From: Streptococcaceae bacterium AF54-32pH5A
GTDB lineage: Bacteria > Bacillota > Bacilli > Lactobacillales > Streptococcaceae
Reading direction: 5' to 3'
Length of the DNA: 64,000 nucleotides
Assembly: GCA_027682205.1 (NCBI GenBank)
Contig: JAQDAD010000001.1
Coordinates: forward strand, 186,001-250,000
In this document: positions 38,465 to 46,911 of the stretch, in pieces
Layout of the letters: every line of letters begins with the position of its first letter
Position numbering within the stretch: position 1 is the stretch's first letter
Position numbers and translations under genes: made by a program
Notes under the pieces: model-generated
The model's input: the letters and a program-made list of their open reading frames with translations, nothing else
Told to the model about the DNA's origin: nothing
The model's database searches: none

Positions 38465-39376
38465 ATGGGAACATGGAATGCAACCATTTTTGGAAATGAT
38501 ACCTCCTTAGATATTAAGGAAGAATTTTTCGAGAGATACAATGGAGGAGAAGAAGCAGATACTATCAAAAATGACTTGACAATGGATTTAGACGATGACG
38601 ATAGATATAATGTCTTGTTCGCTCTGGCACATTGTATGTGGGAAGTTGGGCAATTAGATGATGGATTCTTACTTGAAATCAAAGAGATTATTGATAAAAA
38701 GGAAGATTTGGCTCTTGCCCAAGAATTAGGTGCAGATAGTAAATTTTTAAAACAGAGGAGTGCAAATCTAGAAAAGTTTTTAGAAAAAATTAGTGTCAAA
38801 AAAGACAAGCCTAAAAAAAGAATTGCTCCGCTTGTTCCTGTCGAAAGTAAATATAGGAATGGTGCTGTGATGGTGTTTCAATATGAAGACGGTGTATATG
38901 GTTCATTGATAGCCGCAGATGGAACCTTTTTTGACAAGGAAACCTATTATGCTTATCTACTGACTGATATTAAAATTCCTAGAAAACCCACCATGAAAGA
39001 TGTGCGAGAAGCACGAATTATCGATCCAAGTTTTCATAGCCAAGAATACAATTCATTTCGAGACTCGAGGTATTACTATACATTTGTAAATTGTATTTCA
39101 GGGTATTTAAAAAGTTCTGCAACGAAAAGATTTGAAAGATATAATGATAGTTTTTTTGAAATTATCGGCTATCTTTCTGATTGGGGGAGTTGCTGTAGCG
39201 CGGCTTCAGTAGGATTTGATTATTATAGACAAAAATCGAGTGATGAGTTTAAAATGAGTGTCACAAGGGAATTGAATAAAAGATTTAATGAAAATCTAAA
39301 TATCCGAACTGAGATGACTATCGATGAGATTGACCAGGAATTTATCCTTTCTAATGCTTCACAAGATAGTAAGTAG
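38465..39376 (+). CDS. DUF4259 domain protein
   Basis: 303 residues. The N-terminal 115 match DUF4259: opening MGTWNATIFGNDTSLDIKEEFFERYNGG and ALAHCMWEVGQLDDG. The C-terminal 180 residues (RYRNGAVMVFQYEDGVYGSL-like region, then SCCSAASVGFDYYRQKS) form a second domain that I do not recognise. No membrane segment. The family is a predicted intracellular protein of unknown function, sometimes seen in toxin-immunity neighbourhoods. GAGGAG lies 10 nt before the ATG, and a terminator follows. Confidence 0.75.
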   Translation: MGTWNATIFGNDTSLDIKEEFFERYNGGEEADTIKNDLTMDLDDDDRYNVLFALAHCMWEVGQLDDGFLLEIKEIIDKKEDLALAQELGADSKFLKQRSANLEKFLEKISVKKDKPKKRIAPLVPVESKYRNGAVMVFQYEDGVYGSLIAADGTFFDKETYYAYLLTDIKIPRKPTMKDVREARIIDPSFHSQEYNSFRDSRYYYTFVNCISGYLKSSATKRFERYNDSFFEIIGYLSDWGSCCSAASVGFDYYRQKSSDEFKMSVTRELNKRFNENLNIRTEMTIDEIDQEFILSNASQDSK

Positions 39377-39430
39377 TCACTTTCAAATGGAGATTCATTT
39401 CAAAAATTCTCGAAATATTTGTAGAAACTA

Positions 39431-39465
39431 AAAAAGTGGTTTAGATAGCCACTTTTTGCTATAAT
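39431..39465 (+). terminator. Terminator fused to the ung extended -10
   Basis: AAAAAGTGG (39431-39439) / CCACTTTTT (39449-39457). The last T of the stem is the first base of TGC TATAAT (39457-39465), the extended -10 of ung, so the terminator and the promoter core share DNA. Confidence 0.78.
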
Positions 39466-39495
39466 AGAGGTAGGAAAAATGAAGGAGTTGGCTAT

Positions 39496-40149
39496 ATGCA
39501 ACACTCATCTTGGCATGCTTTGATTAAGGAGCAATTACCTGAAGGGTATTTTGGGAAAATCAATCACTTTATGGAGCAGGTCTATGCGCAAGGAACAGTC
39601 TATCCGCCTAAGGAAAAAGTTTTTCAGGCTCTATTGACAACACCTCTAGAGGAGGTTAAGGTGGTGATTCTCGGGCAAGATCCTTATCACGGACCAGGTC
39701 AGGCGCAGGGCTTGAGTTTTTCTGTTCCTGACTCTATTCCAGCTCCGCCATCTTTGCAAAATATCTTGAAAGAATTAGCAGATGATATCGGCGTTAAGAA
39801 ATCCCATGATTTGACAGCTTGGGCTGAGCAAGGAGTCTTGCTTCTCAATGCTTGCTTGACTGTTCCTTCTGGTCAGGCAAATGGTCATGCTGGGCAGATA
39901 TGGGAGCCTTTTACAGATGCTGTGATTCAAGTTGTCAATCATCTAGACAGACCTGTAGTCTTTGTACTCTGGGGAGCCTATGCACGTAAGAAGAAGGTTC
40001 TTGTTACCAATCCTCACCACTTGATTATCGAATCAGCCCATCCCAGTCCTTTATCGGTTTACAGAGGATTTTGGGGCTCCAAGCCTTTTTCTAAGGCCAA
40101 TGCATTCTTAAGAGAGACAGGACAAGAGCCAATCGATTGGCTTAGATAA
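39496..40149 (+). CDS. ung: Uracil-DNA glycosylase
   Basis: Family 1 UDG, removes uracil from DNA. 217 residues. Water-activating D62 in [21 protein letters not shown], uracil-binding LLLNACLTV, and leucine-loop [16 protein letters not shown] with catalytic His. GAAGGAG is 9 nt before the ATG. First gene of a run ung-Nudix-pyrC with gaps of 9 and 12 nt, so DNA repair and pyrimidine synthesis share a transcript. Confidence 0.97.
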   Translation: MQHSSWHALIKEQLPEGYFGKINHFMEQVYAQGTVYPPKEKVFQALLTTPLEEVKVVILGQDPYHGPGQAQGLSFSVPDSIPAPPSLQNILKELADDIGVKKSHDLTAWAEQGVLLLNACLTVPSGQANGHAGQIWEPFTDAVIQVVNHLDRPVVFVLWGAYARKKKVLVTNPHHLIIESAHPSPLSVYRGFWGSKPFSKANAFLRETGQEPIDWLR

Positions 40150-40158
40150 GGAGAAAAT

Positions 40159-40623
40159 ATGCCTCAGTTAGCGACGATTTGCTACATTGATAACGGAAAA
40201 GAACTACTCATGCTCCATCGCAATAAAAAGCCCAATGATGTCCATGCGGGCAAATGGATTGGTGTGGGTGGTAAGCTAGAGAGAGGAGAGACGCCTCAGG
40301 AATGCGCAGCGCGTGAAATCCTCGAAGAAACAGGTCTCAAAGCCAAGCCTGTACTAAAAGGCGTTATCACTTTTCCTGAATTTACGCCTGATTTAGACTG
40401 GTACACTTATGTGTTTAAAGTGACGGAGTTTGAGGGTGACTTGATTGACTGCAATGAGGGGACCTTAGAATGGGTTCCTTATGATGAAGTCTTAAGTAAG
40501 CCGACTTGGGAAGGTGACCACACCTTTGTTGAGTGGCTTTTAGAGGACAAACCCTTCTTTTCAGCAAAGTTTGTTTATGATGGGGATAAATTGTTGGATA
40601 CCCAAGTTGATTTTTATGAATAA
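40159..40623 (+). CDS. mutX: Nudix hydrolase, MutT/MutX type 8-oxo-dGTPase
   Basis: 154 residues with a complete Nudix box, GGKLERGETPQECAAREILEETGL (GX5EX7REUXEEXGU) at about 36-59. In pneumococcus the homologue next to ung is the 8-oxo-dGTP pyrophosphatase MutX. Together with MutY and Ung it would form the oxidised-guanine and uracil defence needed by an H2O2-producing organism. The ribosome site AAGGAG sits in the ung stop region. Confidence 0.9.
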   Translation: MPQLATICYIDNGKELLMLHRNKKPNDVHAGKWIGVGGKLERGETPQECAAREILEETGLKAKPVLKGVITFPEFTPDLDWYTYVFKVTEFEGDLIDCNEGTLEWVPYDEVLSKPTWEGDHTFVEWLLEDKPFFSAKFVYDGDKLLDTQVDFYE

Positions 40624-40635
40624 AGGAGAAAGCAG

Positions 40636-41904
40636 ATGCTACTAATCAAAAATGGTCGTGTAATGGATCCTAAGTCTGGTTTGGATCAAGTGTGTGATGT
40701 TTTGGTTGAAGATGGAAAGATTATCAAAATTGCTGCTGAAATCAAGGAAGAAGGAGCAGAACTGATTGACGCTACTGGTCTTGTGGTTGCGCCTGGTTTA
40801 GTGGATATTCATGTTCATTTCCGTGAACCTGGTCAAACTCATAAAGAAGATATTCATACTGGTGCTCTAGCAGCCGCTGCAGGTGGCTTTACAACAGTTG
40901 TCATGATGGCCAACACCAATCCAACCATCTCAGATGTTAAGACTTTGCAGGAAGTTCTCCAGTCCGCTGCCAAGGAAAAGATTAATGTCAAAACGGTTGC
41001 CACCATTACCAAGAATTTTAATGGACAAGATTTGACTGACTTTAAGGCGCTTTTAGAAGCTGGAGCTGTTGGTTTTTCAGATGATGGCATTCCGCTTGAA
41101 AGTAGCAAGGTTCTCAAAGAAGCCTTGGAAACTGCTAAAAAACTTGGCACCTTTGTTTGTCTACACGAGGAAGATCCCGGTTTGAACGGTATTCTTGGCT
41201 TTAACGAAAATATTGCTAAAGAACATTTCCATATTTGCGGTGCGACAGGGGTGGCAGAATACGCTATGATTGCGCGTGATGTTATGATTGCCTACGCATC
41301 TAAGGCACATGTTCACATCCAGCATTTATCTAAGGAAGAAAGTGTCAAAGTAGTAGAGTTTGCTCAAGGTTTGGGTGCCCATGTCACCGCAGAAGTAGCT
41401 CCGCAACATTTCTCTAAGACAGAGGCCCTCCTCTTGACGCAAGGTAGTAATGCCAAAATGAATCCTCCGCTTCGTTTGGAGTCAGATCGTCGTGCTGTGA
41501 TTGAAGGTCTCAAGTCAGGTGTTATCTCTGTGATTGCCACAGACCACGCGCCTCACCATGCAGATGAGAAAAATGTAGAGGATATCACTAAAGCGCCATC
41601 TGGTATGACTGGTTTGGAAACCTCTCTTTCTCTTGGTTTGACTTATTTGGTGGAAGCTGGTGAACTAAGCTTAATGGAATTGCTAGAAAAAATGACTGTC
41701 AATCCAGCTAAGCTTTATAACTTTGAAGCAGGCTACTTAGCTGAAAATGGTCCAGCGGATATCACCATCTTTGATGACAAGGCTAATCGTACTGTTGGTC
41801 CAGACTTTGCTTCAAAATCATCCAATTCACCATTTATAGGCGAAACCTTAAAAGGGCAGGTCAAATATACTATCTGTAAGGGACAAATCATCTACCAAAA
41901 CTAG
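40636..41904 (+). CDS. pyrC: Dihydroorotase
   Basis: Cyclises carbamoyl aspartate to dihydroorotate in pyrimidine synthesis. 422 residues, class I. Zinc ligands in [16 protein letters not shown], further His in FHICGAT and [10 protein letters not shown], and the catalytic Asp in [13 protein letters not shown]. It is the third gene of the ung run and not linked to other pyr genes. I see no PyrR attenuator upstream, only the 12-nt gap with AAAGGAG. Confidence 0.95.
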   Translation: MLLIKNGRVMDPKSGLDQVCDVLVEDGKIIKIAAEIKEEGAELIDATGLVVAPGLVDIHVHFREPGQTHKEDIHTGALAAAAGGFTTVVMMANTNPTISDVKTLQEVLQSAAKEKINVKTVATITKNFNGQDLTDFKALLEAGAVGFSDDGIPLESSKVLKEALETAKKLGTFVCLHEEDPGLNGILGFNENIAKEHFHICGATGVAEYAMIARDVMIAYASKAHVHIQHLSKEESVKVVEFAQGLGAHVTAEVAPQHFSKTEALLLTQGSNAKMNPPLRLESDRRAVIEGLKSGVISVIATDHAPHHADEKNVEDITKAPSGMTGLETSLSLGLTYLVEAGELSLMELLEKMTVNPAKLYNFEAGYLAENGPADITIFDDKANRTVGPDFASKSSNSPFIGETLKGQVKYTICKGQIIYQN

Positions 41905-41945
41905 ATGGGACTCTGCTCTATAAACTATAAGAATAGAGAGCGTAT

Positions 41946-43277
41946 ATGTATCCAACCCATCAATTTAAAGATAAGTTTGTCTTATTTCTTAAGATATTTT
42001 TCCCTATCCTGATTTATCAGTTTGCCAATTATTCTGCCTCTTTTGTAGATACAACCATGACGGGGCAGTACAATACCATGGACTTGGCTGGTGTTTCAAC
42101 TGCAACGAGTCTCTGGAATCCTTTCTTTACCTTTTTAACAGGGATTGTTTCGGCCATGGTGCCCATCATAGGTCATCATCTAGGAAGAGGTAAAAAGGAA
42201 GAAGTAGCATCTGACTTTTACCAATTTATCTATTTGGCTTTTGGACTGTCTTTGGTTTTGCTTGGGATGGTACTATTCTTAGCGCCCCCAGTTTTAAACC
42301 ATATTGGACTAGAAGAACAAGTGGCAGCAGTTGCAGTTCGCTATCTTTGGTTTTTATCTATCGGAATTATCCCACTGTTGCTTTTTAGCGTTATTCGTTC
42401 CTTGCTGGATTCGCTGGGGTTGACCAAACTGTCCATGTACCTCATGCTTTTGTTACTTCCGATCAATAGTGGTTTCAACTATCTTTTGATTTATGGAGCT
42501 TTCGGTTTTCCTGAGCTTGGTGGTGCAGGAGCAGGGCTAGGAACTTCGTTAGCTTATTGGGTTTTGTTGGGAATTTCCCTTCTTGTTTTGTTCAAACAGG
42601 AAAGACTAAAAGCGTTACATCTTGAAAAACCTATTCCACTCAATATAGATAAAATCAAGGAAGGTGTTCAGTTAGGTCTACCAATCGGGGGAACCGTATT
42701 TGCTGAAGTGGCTATTTTCTCCGTGGTGGGGCTAATCATGGCTAAGTTTTCATCGCTCATTATCGCAAGCCACCAGTCAGCTATGAATTTTTCGAGTCTC
42801 ATGTATGCTTTTCCTATGAGTATTTCCTCTGCTATGGCGATTGTTGTGTCTTACGAGGTGGGAGCTAAACGTTTTGAGGATGCAAAAATCTATGCTCGTT
42901 TGGGGAGAGTAACAGCCCTCGTTTTTGCAGGTCTTACCCTATCTTTTCTCTACATTTTTAGAGATCGTGTAGCAAGTCTATATGGAAATGACTCTCAGTT
43001 TATCGAAACAACTGCTGTATTTCTAACCTATAGTCTCTTTTTCCAGTTAGCTGATACCTTTGCAGCTCCGCTCCAGGGGATTCTAAGAGGCTATAAGGAC
43101 ACTATCGTTCCTTTCTATCTTGGCTTAATCGGGTATTGGGGAGTAGCTATACCTTTAGGATATCTACTAGATCAAGCAACTGACTTAGGGGCATTTGCAT
43201 ATTGGATTGGATTGATTGCCAGCTTGGTTGTTTCCGGTTGTTTGTATCAATGGCGTTTGAAATCCATAATGAAATGA
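41946..43277 (+). CDS. MATE family efflux transporter
   Basis: 443 residues with twelve hydrophobic segments and MATE repeats (DTTMTGQYNTMDLAGVSTATSLWNPF in the first half, FADTFAAPLQGILRGYKDTIVP-like segment in the second). It probably exports cationic drugs or metabolites with Na+ or H+ exchange. It resembles streptococcal NorM/DinF-type proteins, but the substrate is not decidable. A weak GAGAG precedes the ATG, 41 nt after pyrC. A terminator follows. Confidence 0.9.
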   Translation: MYPTHQFKDKFVLFLKIFFPILIYQFANYSASFVDTTMTGQYNTMDLAGVSTATSLWNPFFTFLTGIVSAMVPIIGHHLGRGKKEEVASDFYQFIYLAFGLSLVLLGMVLFLAPPVLNHIGLEEQVAAVAVRYLWFLSIGIIPLLLFSVIRSLLDSLGLTKLSMYLMLLLLPINSGFNYLLIYGAFGFPELGGAGAGLGTSLAYWVLLGISLLVLFKQERLKALHLEKPIPLNIDKIKEGVQLGLPIGGTVFAEVAIFSVVGLIMAKFSSLIIASHQSAMNFSSLMYAFPMSISSAMAIVVSYEVGAKRFEDAKIYARLGRVTALVFAGLTLSFLYIFRDRVASLYGNDSQFIETTAVFLTYSLFFQLADTFAAPLQGILRGYKDTIVPFYLGLIGYWGVAIPLGYLLDQATDLGAFAYWIGLIASLVVSGCLYQWRLKSIMK

Positions 43278-43341
43278 TTGAGCTAATTTTTGGGAAATAT
43301 CCTGAAAAACAACTTTGTGAAAAAAATGCTCTAACTCAAGA

Positions 43342-43373
43342 AAATCCTTGTTAAAACAAGGATTTATTTTTTT
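43342..43373 (+). terminator. Terminator of the MATE gene
   Basis: AAATCCTTG (43342-43350), loop TTAAAA, CAAGGATTT (43357-43365), then ATTTTTTT. Confidence 0.92.
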
Positions 43374-43402
43374 ATATTGTGAAATTTTATTGGCCATATA
43401 CT

Positions 43403-43431
43403 TTGACAGTGTATACTAAAAAAGGTAAAAT
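43403..43431 (+). promoter_or_regulatory. aco operon promoter
   Basis: -35 TTGACA (43403-43408), 17-nt spacer, -10 TAAAAT (43426-43431): a near-consensus sigma-A promoter. A second possible -10, TATACT (43412-43417), lies in the spacer. Confidence 0.8.
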
Positions 43432-43466
43432 AGTAAGAGTAAGTACAAAGTTAGAAAGGCAAGATT

Positions 43467-44435
43467 ATGTCAACTTTAGATAAAAATCTTTTGCTAGAGA
43501 TGTTCCGTAAGATGGAAGAAATCCGTCGCATGGACTTAAAAATAGCTCAGTTAGTGAAAAAGGGAAAAGTTCCTGGTATGACTCACTTTTCTGTCGGAGA
43601 GGAAGCTGCTAACGTCGGGGCGATGCTGGCTCTCAACCCAGATGATCTGATTACCTCAAATCACCGTGGACACGGCCAAGCTATTGCTAAGGGGATTGAC
43701 CTTAACGGAATGATGGCAGAAATCCTTGGGAAATACACTGGAACCTGTAAAGGAAAAGGTGGTTCCATGCACATTGCAGACCTTGATGCAGGTAACCTTG
43801 GTGCCAATGGTATCGTAGGTGGAGGTATGGGAATCGCTGTCGGTGCAGCCCTCAGTCAGCAAATGCAGAACACTGGAAAAATCGTCGTTTGTTTCTTTGG
43901 AGATGGGGCGACCAACGAAGGTGTTTTCCACGAAGCAGTTAACATGGCTTCTATCTGGAACCTGCCAGTCATTTTCTACTGTATTAACAACGGTTATGGT
44001 ATCTCTGCGGATATCAAGAAAATGACCAATGTAGAGCATATCCATCAACGTAGTGCTGCTTACGGAATCCCTGGAATGTTTATCGAAGATGGAAACAATG
44101 TCATCGACGTTTATGAAGGATTTAAGAAAGCAGTAGACCATGTCCGTGGTGGCAATGGTCCAGTCTTGATTGAAAGTGTAACCTATCGCTGGCTTGGTCA
44201 CTCATCATCTGACCCTGGTAAATATCGTACGCGTGAAGAAGTGGAATTGTGGAAACAAAAAGATCCAATTGAAAACCTCCGCAATTACCTCATTGAAAAC
44301 AATATTGCAAGTGCTCAAGAATTGGAAGAAATCCAAACGCAAGTCAAGGAAGCAGTAGAAGCCTCTGTTAAATTTGCAGAAGAAAGTCCATTCCCACCAC
44401 TAGAATCCGCATTTGAAGATATTTACGCAGACTAA
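43467..44435 (+). CDS. acoA: 2-oxoacid/acetoin dehydrogenase E1 alpha subunit
   Basis: 322 residues, thiamine-PP-binding E1 alpha. TPP motif GDGATNEGVFHEAVNMASIWNLPVIFYCINN (GDG-x(26)-NN) at about 149-180, phospholoop-like region RGHGQAI, and TYRWLGHSSSDPGKYRTREEVE. With AcoB it decarboxylates the 2-oxoacid and reduces lipoyl groups. Annotation varies between acetoin and pyruvate dehydrogenase. In Mitis streptococci the complex supports acetyl-CoA formation, so pyruvate is the likelier substrate. GAAAGG precedes the ATG. First of acoA-acoB-acoC-lpd-lplA. Confidence 0.93.
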   Translation: MSTLDKNLLLEMFRKMEEIRRMDLKIAQLVKKGKVPGMTHFSVGEEAANVGAMLALNPDDLITSNHRGHGQAIAKGIDLNGMMAEILGKYTGTCKGKGGSMHIADLDAGNLGANGIVGGGMGIAVGAALSQQMQNTGKIVVCFFGDGATNEGVFHEAVNMASIWNLPVIFYCINNGYGISADIKKMTNVEHIHQRSAAYGIPGMFIEDGNNVIDVYEGFKKAVDHVRGGNGPVLIESVTYRWLGHSSSDPGKYRTREEVELWKQKDPIENLRNYLIENNIASAQELEEIQTQVKEAVEASVKFAEESPFPPLESAFEDIYAD

Positions 44436-44451
44436 GGAGAAAAAGATAAAA

Positions 44452-45444
44452 ATGGAAACAAAAACAATGTCGTTCCGTGACACCATTATCCTTGCTATGT
44501 CTGAGGAAATGCGTCGCGATGAAAATGTGTTCTTGATGGGAGAAGATGTCGGTGTCTTCGGAGGAGACTTCGGAACTTCTGTTGGAATGCTTGAAGAATT
44601 TGGTCCAGAACGTGTCCGTGACTGTCCGATTTCTGAAGCTGCTATCTCTGGAGCAGCAGCAGGAGCAGCTATGACGGGACTTCGTCCAATCGTCGATATG
44701 ACCTTCATGGACTTCTCGGTTATTGCCATGGACAATATCGTCAACCAAGCTGCCAAAACACGTTATATGTTTGGTGGTAAAGGTCAGGTTCCAATGACTG
44801 TCCGTTGTGCAGCTGGTAACGGAGTTGGTTCTGCAGCCCAGCACTCACAATCTCTAGAATCTTGGTTTACTCACATCCCAGGACTAAAGGTTGTAGCTCC
44901 AGGTACACCTGCGGATATGAAAGGACTTCTCAAGTCTTCTATCCGTGATAACAACCCAGTCATCATTCTTGAGTACAAGTCAGAATTTAACCAAAAAGGG
45001 GAAGTTCCAGTTGATCCAGACTACACAATTCCACTTGGGGCTGGGGAAATCAAACGCGTAGGTACAGATGTAACAGTTGTTACTTATGGAAAAATGCTTC
45101 GCCGTGTGGTTCAAGCTGCTGATGAATTGGCAGAAGAAGGAATTTCGGTTGAAATTGTCGACCCCCGTACCCTTGTACCGCTGGATAAGGATATCATCAT
45201 TAACTCAGTTAAGAAGACTGGTAAGGTTGTTCTGGTCAACGACGCCCACAAAACAAGTGGCTATATCGGTGAAATTTCAGCTATCATTTCAGAATCAGAA
45301 GCATTTGACTATCTAGATGCACCAATCCGCCGTTGTGCAGGAGAAGATGTACCAATGCCTTACGCACAAAACTTAGAAAATGCAATGATTCCAACGGTTG
45401 AAAGAATCAAAGATGCCATCCGTAAAACCTACAATAAAGAATAG
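44452..45444 (+). CDS. acoB: 2-oxoacid/acetoin dehydrogenase E1 beta subunit
   Basis: 330 residues from ATG 44452 (METKTMSFRDTIILAMSEEM). AAGGAG is about 10 nt upstream, and an earlier ATG at 44413 would overlap acoA by 23 bp. Typical E1 beta: FLMGEDVGVFGGDFGTSVGMLEEFG, SEAAISGAAAGAAMTGLRPIVDMTFMDF, and the C-terminal transketolase domain SVEIVDPRTLVPLDKDII. It forms the alpha2beta2 E1 with AcoA. After the stop comes a 379-bp structured gap before acoC. Confidence 0.93.
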   Translation: METKTMSFRDTIILAMSEEMRRDENVFLMGEDVGVFGGDFGTSVGMLEEFGPERVRDCPISEAAISGAAAGAAMTGLRPIVDMTFMDFSVIAMDNIVNQAAKTRYMFGGKGQVPMTVRCAAGNGVGSAAQHSQSLESWFTHIPGLKVVAPGTPADMKGLLKSSIRDNNPVIILEYKSEFNQKGEVPVDPDYTIPLGAGEIKRVGTDVTVVTYGKMLRRVVQAADELAEEGISVEIVDPRTLVPLDKDIIINSVKKTGKVVLVNDAHKTSGYIGEISAIISESEAFDYLDAPIRRCAGEDVPMPYAQNLENAMIPTVERIKDAIRKTYNKE

Positions 45445-45823
45445 AGTTACATAAGATAAATTATGTAAACTATTTGTCGGTTTTAACTTTAGTAACTTGA
45501 GATACGTTTCGTACCCAAGTTGTATGAAAAGTTGCGACAAAAGGGAGTCGAATCGATTATATTCGACGAACGACTTAGTATCATGTAATTGAATTCGGAC
45601 GGAGGTCTGCGAAAAAAAGATAGATTTCCTTGTGTTCATCGAACACATCGTCAATCTCCTATTTTTTCATTGCCCTCTTCGTCCTTAATATCTTAAATTA
45701 GAGCACGGGCTAAAAGCTCGGAAAAAAGATAAATCTTCTTGGCTTCATCGAAGTCTACGTAGATTTCCTATTTTTCGGTCGCTTTTAAACGCCCTTAGTA
45801 TCATAATTAGAATTGGAGAGGTC
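45445..45823 (+). repeat. Hairpin-repeat region inside the aco operon
   Basis: 379 bp without a gene but full of inverted repeats: TTACATAA/TTATGTAA (45447-45468); AACTTG..CAAGTT (45494-45521); GTCGAAT/ATTCGAC (45547-45567); element b (45597-45684), one long imperfect hairpin from GGACGGAGG to CCTCTTCGTCC with a GTGTTC-ATC-GAACAC tip; element c (45701-45800), GGGC..TAAAAGC to GCTTTTAAACGCCC with a GGCTTC-ATC-GAAGTC tip. b and c are diverged copies sharing AAAAAAGATA/CTATTTTT arms and TTAGTATC-like ends. No start codon with ribosome site is inside. Confidence 0.8.
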
Positions 45824-46867
45824 ATGGCTGATGACAAGCTAAGAGCGACTCCTGCGGCTAGAAAGTTAGCGGATGATCTAGGGATCAACCTCTATGACGT
45901 TTCTGGCTCAGGTGCAAACGGTCGTGTCCACAAAGAAGACGTGGAAACTTATAAAGACACAAACGTGGTTCGCATTTCGCCACTTGCAAAACGAATTGCC
46001 CTCGAACATAATATTGCTTGGCAGGAAATCCAAGGAACTGGTCATCGTGGTAAGATCATGAAGAAGGACGTTTTGGCCTTCCTTCCTGAAAATATCGAAA
46101 ACGACACCATCAAGTCTCCTGCTCAAATCGAAAAAGTGGAAGAAGTTCCAGATAATATCACACCTTATGGCGAGATTGAGCGTATTCCAATGACACCAAT
46201 GCGTAAGGTTATCGCCCAACGTATGGTTGAATCCTATCTAACTGCGCCAACCTTCACGCTCAACTACGATGTCGATATGTCTGAAATGCTAGCTCTTCGT
46301 AAAAAGGTACTTGAACCAATCATGGAAGCAACTGGTAAGAAAATTACGGTTACTGATCTTCTTTCACTAGCTGTTGTTAAGACATTGATGAAACATCCTT
46401 ACATCAACGCTTCATTGACAGAAGACGGCAAGACTATTATCACTCATAATTATGTCAACCTTGCTATGGCAGTTGGAATGGATAATGGATTGATGACACC
46501 TGTTGTTTACAATGCTGAGAAACTAAGTCTGTCAGAGTTGGTAGTTGCATTTAAAGACGTTATTGGTCGTACCTTGGATGGTAAATTGGCTCCAAGTGAA
46601 CTTCAAAATTCAACCTTCACAATTAGTAACTTGGGAATGTTTGGCGTTCAGTCCTTTGGTCCGATTATTAACCAACCAAACTCAGCTATCCTAGGTGTAA
46701 GTTCGACAATCGAGAAACCAGTTGTTGTCAATGGTGAGATTGTTATCCGACCAATCATGAGTCTAGGATTAACCATTGACCACCGTGTCGTAGATGGTAT
46801 GGCTGGTGCTAAGTTTATGAAAGACTTGAAAGACTTGATTGAGAACCCAATCTCAATGTTGGTTTAA
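45824..46867 (+). CDS. acoC: Dihydrolipoamide acyltransferase E2, lacking a lipoyl domain
   Basis: 347 residues. Unlike normal E2 there is no N-terminal lipoyl domain. The protein opens with two tandem peripheral-subunit-binding domains, RATPAARKLADDLGINL.. (about 6-43) and RISPLAKRIALEHNIAWQ.. (about 50-87). The catalytic CAT domain (about 115-347) follows, ending with TIDHRVVDGMAGAKFMKDL and its active-site His. The lipoyl domain of this operon sits on E3 instead. GGAGAGG lies just upstream, at the edge of the hairpin region. Confidence 0.93.
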   Translation: MADDKLRATPAARKLADDLGINLYDVSGSGANGRVHKEDVETYKDTNVVRISPLAKRIALEHNIAWQEIQGTGHRGKIMKKDVLAFLPENIENDTIKSPAQIEKVEEVPDNITPYGEIERIPMTPMRKVIAQRMVESYLTAPTFTLNYDVDMSEMLALRKKVLEPIMEATGKKITVTDLLSLAVVKTLMKHPYINASLTEDGKTIITHNYVNLAMAVGMDNGLMTPVVYNAEKLSLSELVVAFKDVIGRTLDGKLAPSELQNSTFTISNLGMFGVQSFGPIINQPNSAILGVSSTIEKPVVVNGEIVIRPIMSLGLTIDHRVVDGMAGAKFMKDLKDLIENPISMLV

Positions 46868-46911
46868 GTCAGCTATTGTTATTTTAGAGATATAGATAAA
46901 GGAAGTAAGAC

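Noticed and set aside
43313..43330. Rex site near the end of the MATE gene (TTGTGAAAAAAAT)
   Set aside because: Only one half-site, no partner TTCACAA at 11 or 22 bp.
43274..43354. 26-codon frame overlapping the MATE stop
   Set aside because: No ribosome site, runs into the terminator stem, no family resemblance.
43656..44201. Long antisense frame inside acoA, and similar antisense frames in acoB, lpd and eno
   Set aside because: Mirror frames of strongly codon-biased genes, without ribosome sites or family features.
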